From NCBI RefSeq assembly GCF_900167185.1, contig NZ_FUWM01000006.1, positions 62,001-126,000 on the forward strand: a DNA stretch of 64,000 nt. The letters run 5' to 3'. Made by a program: the position numbers and the translations under genes. Below the pieces are notes generated by a model. It was not told the origin of the DNA, made no database searches, and was given only the letters and a program-made list of their open reading frames with translations. The number at the start of each line of letters is the position of its first letter. Position 1 is the first letter of the stretch. The DNA is from Selenihalanaerobacter shriftii. GTDB lineage: Bacteria > Bacillota > Halanaerobiia > Halobacteroidales > Acetohalobiaceae. Below, in pieces: positions 56,719-64,000 of the stretch.

Positions 56719-57531
56719 TTACGCAAGCTCTCCTAACGCTTCTTTTAGCTGCTCTGCATCAGGTGCCTTCCCGTGCCAAGCTGCTGTACCCTCCATAAAG
56801 GAAACTCCTTTTCCTTTAACAGTATTAGCAACAATCATTATTGGTTGACCTTCTACTTTATTAGCTTCTTCTAACGCATCTAAGATTTCTGAAATATTAT
56901 GTCCATCAATCTCTATTACGTACCAACCAAAGGCTTCAAACTTTTCAACTACTGGATGAACATCCATTACATCTTTTGTTTTACCTACTAACTGTACTTG
57001 ATTGTAATCTACAAACCCGATTAGGTTGTCCAAGTTATAGTGAACTGCCGACATAGCTGCTTCCCAAACTTGTCCTTCTTCGATCTCACCATCACCTAAC
57101 ATAGTAAAGACTCGATAATCCTTTTGATCTAACTTACCTGCTAATGCCATACCTACAGCGGCAGAAATACCTTGTCCTAAAGAACCAGTAGTCATATCTA
57201 CTCCTGAAGTTTTCTTCATATCAGGATGACCTTGTAAATGACTATCTAATCTTCTTAAAGTCTGTAATTCATCCTTAGGAAAGTATTCTTTCTCTGCTAA
57301 AGCTGCATACAGCACAGGAGCAGCATGACCTTTAGAAAGCACAAATCTATCTCTGTCCTCCCAACCTGGATTTTTAGGGTCTAGATTCATCTCATTAAAA
57401 TATAAAGTAGTTACTATATCAGTAGCTGATAAAGAGCCACCAGGATGACCAGAACCTGCTTTTGCTACCATTTCTAAAATACTACGTCTAATCTCTTTAG
57501 CTTTCTTCTCTAATTCCTTAACATCTGTCAT
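56719..57531 (-). CDS. Transketolase, N-terminal subunit
   Basis: 270 residues. Thiamine-diphosphate-binding half: [49 protein letters not shown] and the metal/TPP motif [18 protein letters not shown] ending at DYNQVQL. Works with the C-terminal subunit in the non-oxidative pentose phosphate pathway. ATG start; the YitT gene lies 26 bases upstream. Confidence 0.93.
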   Translation of the reverse strand: MTDVKELEKKAKEIRRSILEMVAKAGSGHPGGSLSATDIVTTLYFNEMNLDPKNPGWEDRDRFVLSKGHAAPVLYAALAEKEYFPKDELQTLRRLDSHLQGHPDMKKTSGVDMTTGSLGQGISAAVGMALAGKLDQKDYRVFTMLGDGEIEEGQVWEAAMSAVHYNLDNLIGFVDYNQVQLVGKTKDVMDVHPVVEKFEAFGWYVIEIDGHNISEILDALEEANKVEGQPIMIVANTVKGKGVSFMEGTAAWHGKAPDAEQLKEALGELA

Positions 57532-57557
57532 CTTCTATTTAAACCTCCTTTATAAAT

Positions 57558-58406
57558 TTAAGACTTAACCAGATTTTCATTAAACCCTTCACCTAATACT
57601 TCGTGAACATCAGTAATAATCACAAAAGCATCTTGATCTATATCATTGACTAAACTTTTTAACCTAGCAACCTCTGATCGACTAATAACACATAATAACA
57701 CTTCTTTATCAGCTTCTGTAAAGCCACCTTTTCCTTTTAAAACTGTTACTCCTCTCTCTAACCTCTGCATAATCTCCTCTCTAATTCTTTCACCTTCATC
57801 TGAAATAATAAAAGTACCTTTAGAAATACTAAACCCTTCTTGAATTAGATCTATAGTCTTGCTAGTTATCAAAAGCGCTATTAAAGCATATAAAGCTAAT
57901 TCAGCATTGAAGACAATAGCAGCAAAGGTAATCACTAAAAAATCAATCATTAATAGCCCTCTACCAACACTAAAACCAAAGAAATGGTTAATTAATCTAG
58001 CTACTAAATCTGTCCCGCCTGTAGTACCTTTAAATTTAAATACTATTCCTAAACCTGCCCCAGATAAGGCTCCACCATAGATAGCCGCCAATAATGGGTC
58101 ACTAGTTAACGACGGTAAAAAAGGAGTTAAATAATCAGTAGCCAATGATAATGTTAAAATACCATAAAGGGTTCTTACTCCAAGTGTAACCCCTAAAATT
58201 TTTACTCCAGTTATAAATAAAGGAACATTAATGGCTAACATAGTCATTCCTACAGGTGAATCAAAGAGATAATGGAGTACAGTCGCTATCCCACTGACTC
58301 CTCCAGCAGCAATCTTATTGGGTACTAAAAACATTACTAGCCCCATTGCTGTCAATATACTTCCGATAGTAATTCCTATATAATCGTATAATGTCTCTTT
58401 CTTCAT
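57558..58406 (-). CDS. YitT-family membrane protein
   Basis: 282 residues with five to six transmembrane helices in the first 190 residues (YitT_membrane; GGVSGIATVLHYL, FKGTTGGTDLVARLINH) and a C-terminal soluble DUF2179 domain (TVLKGKGGFTEADKEVLLCV, DQDAFVIITDVHEVLGEGF). Function unknown in general. It follows tagA and precedes the transketolase genes. Confidence 0.9.
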   Translation of the reverse strand: MKKETLYDYIGITIGSILTAMGLVMFLVPNKIAAGGVSGIATVLHYLFDSPVGMTMLAINVPLFITGVKILGVTLGVRTLYGILTLSLATDYLTPFLPSLTSDPLLAAIYGGALSGAGLGIVFKFKGTTGGTDLVARLINHFFGFSVGRGLLMIDFLVITFAAIVFNAELALYALIALLITSKTIDLIQEGFSISKGTFIISDEGERIREEIMQRLERGVTVLKGKGGFTEADKEVLLCVISRSEVARLKSLVNDIDQDAFVIITDVHEVLGEGFNENLVKS

Positions 58407-58436
58407 CTTAACACCCTCACAGTAATCTCTAATATT

Positions 58437-59168
58437 CTAACCTAAAACTTCTCTAGTTATCACTAGATAGACGAATTTAGGCAAAGCTAAGATCCTATAA
58501 ATTCTCTGTGGTTCTTGAATAAGACGATATAACCACTCTAAATTTAATTTTTGAATCCAAATTGGAGCTCTCTTCTTTTCACCAGCTAAAACATCAAAAC
58601 TACCACCAACTCCGATACTAATAGGTACTTTAAGTCTATCTAGATTCTTATCAAGCCATTTTTCTTGAAGTGGAACTCCCATTCCTACAAAAAGAAGTTC
58701 AGGATTCAAATAATTAATCTCCTCGATTACTTGCTTCTCACTCTTATCATCTAAATAGCCATGATGTGTTCCAATTATCTTTAATTCTGGATACTTCGCC
58801 AAAATCCTCTTTTTAACTTGAGGAATTATTCCTGGCTTTGCTCCTAAGAAATAGACTCCATATCCTCTCTTAGCTGCTAATTCTAATAAACCCACCATTA
58901 AATCAATGCCGGTTACTCGCTCTATAAGTGGTTCTCCCATTAACTTAGAAGCCAAAACTAAACCAACACCATCAGGCACTACCAGATCAGCCTCATTGAT
59001 AATTCTTTTTAATACTTTATCCTCTTGAGCCATAACTACCATCTCTGAGTTAGGTGTAACTACTAAATGCTGAGAAGAGTCTGATTGAATTAAATTCTCT
59101 ACTTCCTCAATTGCAGCCACCATATCTACTTTATTAATTAAGATATCTAAAATCTTAATCTTTGCCAC
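58437..59168 (-). CDS. WecG/TagA/CpsF-family glycosyltransferase
   Basis: 243 residues, GT26. Motifs LVVTPNSEMVVMAQED, LVVPDGVGLVLASKLMG, ERVTGIDLM, VYFLGAKPGI and FVGMGVPLQEKWLD are typical. TagA-like enzymes add N-acetylmannosamine to an undecaprenyl-linked sugar at the membrane. GTG start. It sits directly after csaB and belongs to a surface-polymer gene group. Confidence 0.93.
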   Translation of the reverse strand: MAKIKILDILINKVDMVAAIEEVENLIQSDSSQHLVVTPNSEMVVMAQEDKVLKRIINEADLVVPDGVGLVLASKLMGEPLIERVTGIDLMVGLLELAAKRGYGVYFLGAKPGIIPQVKKRILAKYPELKIIGTHHGYLDDKSEKQVIEEINYLNPELLFVGMGVPLQEKWLDKNLDRLKVPISIGVGGSFDVLAGEKKRAPIWIQKLNLEWLYRLIQEPQRIYRILALPKFVYLVITREVLG

Positions 59169-59183
59169 CTAACCACTCCTATA

Positions 59184-60266
59184 TTATAATAAATGAAAAG
59201 CTAATTCTACATTCTCCCTAGCTAATTCTTTTAATTTAACTACTTTCTTTGCTAATTCATGTTGTAATTCTTCTTTCTGTTCCCACGACTTTAGAATCTG
59301 ATTATATAATCTATCTATATTTAACTCATCTACATATCCAGCAGGTTTTAAATCTAGCCGTTCTAAAAAACTATCTACTTTAGGGTCATAAGATATACCA
59401 ACCATAGGTAACTGATTAATGGCAGCAAAGATTAAAGAATGTAATCTAACCCCTACTAATAAATCTATCTTACTAAATAAACCTGCTATCTGTTGAGGAT
59501 GATAATTTCCTTCTAAAATCTGAACCTCAACTCCCATCTTCTCTGCTAATTCTTGACTGGCTCGCTTATCAACTGGATAATGTAAGGGAAGGAAACAGAT
59601 ATTAACATTTAATTCCTCTTGGACTTTATTTAATACCTGAGCTAACTTATCTAGATAATTACTATTTTCTTGCCAATAACGCACTGATACCCCTATTACC
59701 TCTCCTGATAAATCCATACCTTCTTTATGTATGATCTCTTCTATTTCTTTTTCATCAGGTAATCTCAAATCAAAAACCGGATCTGCAGTTACTTGAACCT
59801 GTTTCTTAACTCCTAAATCTAATAGTAATTCTTTTGAATCTTCATCCCGTACAGTTATTCTCTCTACTTGATTAAGGACTCTAGGCATTAATCCTTTACT
59901 TAACCGTCTAGTAACCGGCCCGACTCCTTGACCATAAAAAAAGACTGGTAATCCTATCCGTTTAGCTATATATATTAGTCCAAGATAATATAATATACTC
60001 TTTTGACTAGTAATATCTTGTAATAGACTACCTCCACCAATTATAAAGAGGTCTACTTCTTTAAATATATTTATAATATCAGAAAAGCTAAAACGATTAA
60101 CCGCTTTCACATTGTAGGTCTGAGCCGTCTTGGCTGGATTAGCTGAAAGCACAGTAACCTGCAGTTCAGAATCTCGCTCTCTTAAGGAAGAGATTATAGA
60201 TGCTAAGATTGCTTCATCTCCTGCATTATCAAAGCCATAATATCCTACAATGGCTATTTGCTTCAT
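59184..60266 (-). CDS. csaB: Polysaccharide pyruvyl transferase CsaB
   Basis: About 360 residues starting at the ATG of MKQIAIVGYYGFDNAGDEA, which overlaps the stop of the upstream DUF5693 gene (TAATG). GAGAGGGG lies eight bases before. Further motifs are DLFIIGGGSLLQD, FYGQGVGPV, VTADPVFDL and LVGVRLHSLIFAA. CsaB pyruvylates a secondary cell-wall polymer to which SLH-domain proteins bind, so SLH proteins, S-layer or outer-membrane porins, are expected elsewhere in the genome. Confidence 0.92.
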   Translation of the reverse strand: MKQIAIVGYYGFDNAGDEAILASIISSLRERDSELQVTVLSANPAKTAQTYNVKAVNRFSFSDIINIFKEVDLFIIGGGSLLQDITSQKSILYYLGLIYIAKRIGLPVFFYGQGVGPVTRRLSKGLMPRVLNQVERITVRDEDSKELLLDLGVKKQVQVTADPVFDLRLPDEKEIEEIIHKEGMDLSGEVIGVSVRYWQENSNYLDKLAQVLNKVQEELNVNICFLPLHYPVDKRASQELAEKMGVEVQILEGNYHPQQIAGLFSKIDLLVGVRLHSLIFAAINQLPMVGISYDPKVDSFLERLDLKPAGYVDELNIDRLYNQILKSWEQKEELQHELAKKVVKLKELARENVELAFHLL

Positions 60267-62293
60267 TAAGTTAACCCCTCTCTTAATCTCTGCCATGGTT
60301 TAATTAATAATGCTACTATACTAATTAATAATAGGCCTATAACTGTACCTAAAAGAATTCCTAATCCAACACGCAGACTACTAATTATTAATGGTGTGTG
60401 TATATGAGAAAGAGTATTAATCATGGTGATTTGACCTATCAATCCACCAAAAATAAGAGGCACTCCCCATTTCTTATATTGATTTATAATTAACCAAATC
60501 CCTAAAATCATTAACGGATGTCCAATTAAGAATGATTTAAACCTTGGTCTAACTGAGAATATTCTTTCTAACCCATGGCGAATGATAATTTCAAAATTAG
60601 GCACTGGAATTAATGGGTTATTCCCTGTCCTTCCAATATATATTATACCCATAACTGCTAAAAAGATTAAAAGCAAAAGATCTTTTAACTTAAAAGGTCT
60701 ATCTAACCAATTATTTACTTTCCTAATAACTCTTTTAATAGTGATTTTTCCTCTATTAATCCAAAACTTATAATGGAGATAATAGAGACCAAATAATATA
60801 AGTGGTCCTACAAAGGCTAGCTTAACCCCTCTAAACTGTCTAACTTTTAACATATATCGCCAATCACCTAAAGCGCCAGTTAATAAAACCCCTCCACCAA
60901 TTGTAATTAAACTAATTTTGCCAAAGAGAATTATTACATTCTTTATACCTAAATCTCTATCTCCATGATTCTCTCTAAAAATATTATCCAGTAGAGTAGA
61001 AATGGCTAAAGTCGGAAAAAGAATAGCTGTTAATAAAGCAACCACTTCTCTATTTAAAAGAAGGTATCCTTTGAATATCATAAATATTGAAATAAAAGCT
61101 GTAATTAAAAAGAGAATAAACTTAAGACCATTAGAAAAGTCTAAAGGATATTCCGATATAAATAAATATTCTAATAAATAGAATAAAGCTGCTAATACAC
61201 CTAAATTAATTATTATTAAAGCAATTTTACTGCTACTAAATTTAGATATAGGTTCAGCTGCCCCTAAATTATAGCCTTCAGTTTCTAATTTAGCTACTAA
61301 AGAATTAATTAATTTATCAGTTAATTGATAAGCAGTCTGTCCATTTCTATCTTTCAAAATAGGCTTTAAATATAAAGTCCTAACTCCTCTTTCTTTAACA
61401 GCTCTTACATAGCGATTCACCATTTTGGTTACTGATAATTTCTCAAATTCTCCTTGTTGGGCACTATGCACTCTTATGCTTGATATTTGCGGCCAAACTG
61501 CTAATTTATTAACTCCTTTTTGAAAAGCAATAAATGGTTCAATTATCCCTAATTTTAATCCCTTATCTATTAATAATGACTTAGTCTCTGATAGATAATT
61601 AGGATAACCCAATACTTCATCTCCGGTAAAGATCACTTGTGATAAGGATGAAGGTGGTAATTTTGATAATTCATCGAATTTACTTTTAACTATCTTAGAA
61701 TTATTGACTAATTTATTACTAAATCTAGGCACTACTTTAAACCCAGAATCAATTATTAATCTTAATTCTTCATCTTGCAATCCCATAGGTAAAGAGAATA
61801 ATTCTTTTTCAGTAGTCTGAATAGCTATTATCTTATTTTCTCTATCTATTCCTACTACCTTGCTCTTACCTAAATAAGCATCTAATTTATCCAAAATCTT
61901 CTTTCTCATACTAGAAGTTTCATAAATAATATATACTAAATTTTCTTTGGAAGTTTCTGTAGAGAGGCGAGTTGTCATTTCTGTCTTATGACCTAAGATT
62001 CTTTCTATTAATTTAAGCTCCGTATCTGTAACTAAATCTACTTCTCCTATTGTAATTAGCTCTTCTAAATTAGCCTCAGAAAGAGCTAGAGACGTCCCCC
62101 CTAATTTTCTATACTCATCTAAAAGCATAGGTAGATTAATCTGATTAGGTAACTTAAGTTTTTGCAACTGATTAAGATCTAAAACTAACTCTACAGTTTG
62201 ATTATCTTTCTCAACTTGATAGCGCTGATAACCAATAAAACCAGCAGTTAAAATCGCTAATATCATTAAGAGAAGTAGTGCTTTTTTATACAT
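60266..62293 (-). CDS. DUF5693-family membrane protein
   Basis: 675 residues. One N-terminal helix (about 4-21) precedes a soluble part of about 320 residues, followed by eight or nine transmembrane helices (about 355-668). The pattern of an exterior domain then a polytopic half, and its place directly before csaB and tagA, fit the DUF5693 family seen in this setting in anaerobic Firmicutes. Function is unknown; flipping or assembly of a wall polymer is one guess. It is translationally coupled to csaB. Confidence 0.8.
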   Translation of the reverse strand: MYKKALLLLMILAILTAGFIGYQRYQVEKDNQTVELVLDLNQLQKLKLPNQINLPMLLDEYRKLGGTSLALSEANLEELITIGEVDLVTDTELKLIERILGHKTEMTTRLSTETSKENLVYIIYETSSMRKKILDKLDAYLGKSKVVGIDRENKIIAIQTTEKELFSLPMGLQDEELRLIIDSGFKVVPRFSNKLVNNSKIVKSKFDELSKLPPSSLSQVIFTGDEVLGYPNYLSETKSLLIDKGLKLGIIEPFIAFQKGVNKLAVWPQISSIRVHSAQQGEFEKLSVTKMVNRYVRAVKERGVRTLYLKPILKDRNGQTAYQLTDKLINSLVAKLETEGYNLGAAEPISKFSSSKIALIIINLGVLAALFYLLEYLFISEYPLDFSNGLKFILFLITAFISIFMIFKGYLLLNREVVALLTAILFPTLAISTLLDNIFRENHGDRDLGIKNVIILFGKISLITIGGGVLLTGALGDWRYMLKVRQFRGVKLAFVGPLILFGLYYLHYKFWINRGKITIKRVIRKVNNWLDRPFKLKDLLLLIFLAVMGIIYIGRTGNNPLIPVPNFEIIIRHGLERIFSVRPRFKSFLIGHPLMILGIWLIINQYKKWGVPLIFGGLIGQITMINTLSHIHTPLIISSLRVGLGILLGTVIGLLLISIVALLIKPWQRLREGLT

Positions 62294-62315
62294 TTTTCGC
62301 CCCTCCAGAATTCAA

Positions 62316-63005
62316 TTACTTCTTGTCTACTCCACCTAAAATCAACAATTTATCCTTATCAACTTTAATTTCATTTACTTGTAATGGAATCGGTAATTTA
62401 GTTAAATCTAAAGAGAAATTAATATTCTGCATTAATTGCCGATTGATCTCTTTAGGAACCATCAATTCCCCTACCTGCAAACCATTTGGAATAAATGTTA
62501 ACTTCTCTTTATCATCTTTTAATTGAAAATTCCCAGCCAATTTAAGCGGTATCTCATTACCAAAGAAGTTATATTTACCAGTAACTATTGTCTGCTCAGG
62601 ACTTAAAACCAGATTCAAATCTTTAATTACATCTAATCGATCAGCTAAATATTTTTGTAAATCTTCCTCTTTTAATGTTAATCTCAATACTTGATTCTTA
62701 CCGGCAACTAACTGCCACTTGCTATCTTTTTGACCTATAGGTTTTAATTTAACATCTGTAAATTTAGCCTGTAGTTTAGCTACTTTTAAACCATCTATAG
62801 TTAAATCTTCTCCCTTTAAATCGACTGATTGAAACTTGCCTGTTAACATTAATAATGCCGGAAAAGTATTAACTTCAGCCTCTAAATATTCATTAACTTT
62901 AAATTGATCTTCTAAACCAGTCTCTAATTTATTTGAAAAATAACCAGGTAAGAATAATTGACTAATTACTAAAACTAATAAAATAACTATGGTTAACCTC
63001 TTCAT
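62316..63005 (-). CDS. DUF2993 (LmeA-like) protein
   Basis: 229 residues. N-terminal signal or anchor helix (about 3-20), then a DUF2993 domain with VNTFPALLMLTGKFQSVDLKGE, DGLKVAKLQAKFTDVKLKP and RQLMQNINFSLDLTKLP. LmeA-like proteins bind phospholipid-type ligands outside the membrane in Actinobacteria. Ten bases after prfB and 22 before DUF5693, so probably one operon. Confidence 0.85.
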   Translation of the reverse strand: MKRLTIVILLVLVISQLFLPGYFSNKLETGLEDQFKVNEYLEAEVNTFPALLMLTGKFQSVDLKGEDLTIDGLKVAKLQAKFTDVKLKPIGQKDSKWQLVAGKNQVLRLTLKEEDLQKYLADRLDVIKDLNLVLSPEQTIVTGKYNFFGNEIPLKLAGNFQLKDDKEKLTFIPNGLQVGELMVPKEINRQLMQNINFSLDLTKLPIPLQVNEIKVDKDKLLILGGVDKK

Positions 63006-63015
63006 AATCTTAACC

Positions 63016-64000
63016 TCACTTCTGTTCTTCTTTTAAATATTCTTCAATTAACGGATCTAGATGTCCATCCATTACCGCTTGGGTTTTAGTAACTTCTAGA
63101 TTAGTTCTATGGTCTTTAATTAACTGATATGGGTGGAAGATATAAGAGCGAATCTGACTTCCCCAACCAATCTCTTTCTTTTCACCTCTAATTTCAGATA
63201 ACTTTTCAGCTTGTTTTTCTTTCATATAGTCAAACAATTTAGCCTTGAGAATCCGCATAGCTCTTTGACGGTTCTTATGTTGAGACCGTTGAGTTTGACA
63301 TTGAACTACTATGCTTGTAGGCAAATGAGTAATTCTAACTGCAGAGTCAGTAGTATTTACATGCTGTCCTCCAGCACCACTAGCACGGTAGGTCTCAATC
63401 TTTAAATCGTTCTTATCGATGTCAATATCCATATCCTCTTCAATATCAGGCATAACATCAACTGAAGCAAACGATGTATGACGACGTCCAGAAGAATCAA
63501 AAGGAGAGATTCGTACTAAACGGTGGACTCCTTTTTCTGATTTAAGATATCCATAAGCATAAGGTCCATTAATCTGTAGAGTAACACTTTTAATTCCAGC
63601 CTCTTCTCCAACTATAAATTCTAAAGTCTCTACTTCATAATCATTCTGTTCAGCCCATCGCTTATACATTCGTAATAACATTTCAGCCCAATCTTGAGAT
63701 TCCGTTCCTCCAGCTCCTGGATTAATCGATAGAAGAGCATTATTCTTATCATATTCCCCTTTGAGTAAGACTTTTAATTCTAATTTTTCAACTGCTTCTT
63801 CTAATGCTTTTATTCCTTCTTTAACTTCTGGAACTAGTGAATCTTCATCTTCTTCTCTTGCTAATTCAATTAAGACTTCCAACTCTTCTAGATTTTCTTT
63901 TAAGTTATCAAAATTATTAATCTTATCCTTAATACCACTAGCTTTTTTAGCTATCTTCTGTGCTTTAGAGCTATCATCCCAAAAGTCTGATTTAGACATC
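63016..64000 (-). CDS. prfB: Peptide chain release factor 2, 5' end beyond the window
   Basis: 327 residues visible from MSKSDFWDD. That point aligns inside known RF2 proteins, so about 35-40 N-terminal residues, including any programmed frameshift site, lie beyond base 64000. The stop-codon-reading SPF motif is in [16 protein letters not shown]. The GGQ motif is in [18 protein letters not shown], and [10 protein letters not shown] follows. It ends translation at UGA and UAA. Next gene: DUF2993. Confidence 0.93.
   Translation of the reverse strand, partial: MSKSDFWDDSSKAQKIAKKASGIKDKINNFDNLKENLEELEVLIELAREEDEDSLVPEVKEGIKALEEAVEKLELKVLLKGEYDKNNALLSINPGAGGTESQDWAEMLLRMYKRWAEQNDYEVETLEFIVGEEAGIKSVTLQINGPYAYGYLKSEKGVHRLVRISPFDSSGRRHTSFASVDVMPDIEEDMDIDIDKNDLKIETYRASGAGGQHVNTTDSAVRITHLPTSIVVQCQTQRSQHKNRQRAMRILKAKLFDYMKEKQAEKLSEIRGEKKEIGWGSQIRSYIFHPYQLIKDHRTNLEVTKTQAVMDGHLDPLIEEYLKEEQK

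Noticed and set aside
63016-64000. Full-length prfB starting at 63999
   Set aside because: The ATG at 63999 corresponds to an internal Met of RF2; the true start and any frameshift site must lie beyond the window.

Overview
The window is AT-rich DNA from an anaerobic, low-GC Firmicute. My best guess is the Halanaerobiales (Halobacteroidaceae-like). That placement rests on gene content, not on a marker search: a Bacillus-type cggR-gap-pgk-tpi-gpmI-eno operon, sigma-54, a membrane pyrophosphatase, a GH57/GT4/DUF4912 alpha-glucan group, split transketolase, CsaB/TagA/DUF5693 envelope genes and a Spo0E-like protein. Almost every gene is on the minus strand. The exceptions are the GH57/DUF4912 pair (24197-26707) and one small hypothetical gene (45239-45475). 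I saw no rRNA, tRNA, CRISPR array, prophage or insertion sequence.

Layout along the plus coordinates (transcription mostly runs right to left). 1-1234: truncated [2Fe-2S]/ASKHA reactivase-like protein. 1436-3702: secG and membrane pyrophosphatase. 3846-11050: hexacistronic glycolytic operon headed by the repressor cggR, with two sequences matching the spacing of the B. subtilis CggR operator in the 11051-11438 leader. 11439-16035: rpoN, whiA, yvcK and rapZ. 16179-19301: two PHP phosphoesterases flanking a c-heme-like lipoprotein and a TPR protein. 19318-28130: carbohydrate region with a mannose-family EIIC-like orphan, a nucleotidyltransferase/phosphomannomutase fusion with a degraded mutase site, a GT4 synthase, a GH57 branching enzyme, a DUF4912 membrane protein, a free-standing CBM25 and a secreted glucodextranase-C-like protein. 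28249-34274: hprK, glucokinase, nicotinate phosphoribosyltransferase, DUF123, DUF1786 and phosphoglucomutase. 34345-41135: an M24-fold protein lacking metal ligands, a complete bacillithiol set (bshA, bshB1, bshC), adenosine deaminase and a HAD phosphatase. 41294-44833: copper operon copA-csoR-rseC-copZ with a CsoR box in its promoter. 45239-52878: small proteins, uvrC, uvrA, uvrB and a Spo0E-like protein. 52975-64000: polysaccharide deacetylase, CtpA, split transketolase, YitT, TagA, CsaB, DUF5693, DUF2993 and truncated prfB.

How the genes fit together. Glucokinase and phosphoglucomutase would supply glucose-phosphates to the nucleotidyltransferase, GT4 synthase and GH57 branching enzyme for alpha-glucan storage. 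The CBM25 and glucodextranase-C-like proteins may bind or process the glucan. HprK, RapZ, YvcK and CggR are carbon-status regulators lying close by. No ptsH or complete PTS is in view. The strongest leads are the alpha-glucan group with its non-catalytic accessory proteins, the duplicated CggR operator, the bacillithiol cluster in an apparent anaerobe, and several families of intergenic repeats. Functions rest on motifs read by eye; no database search was run.
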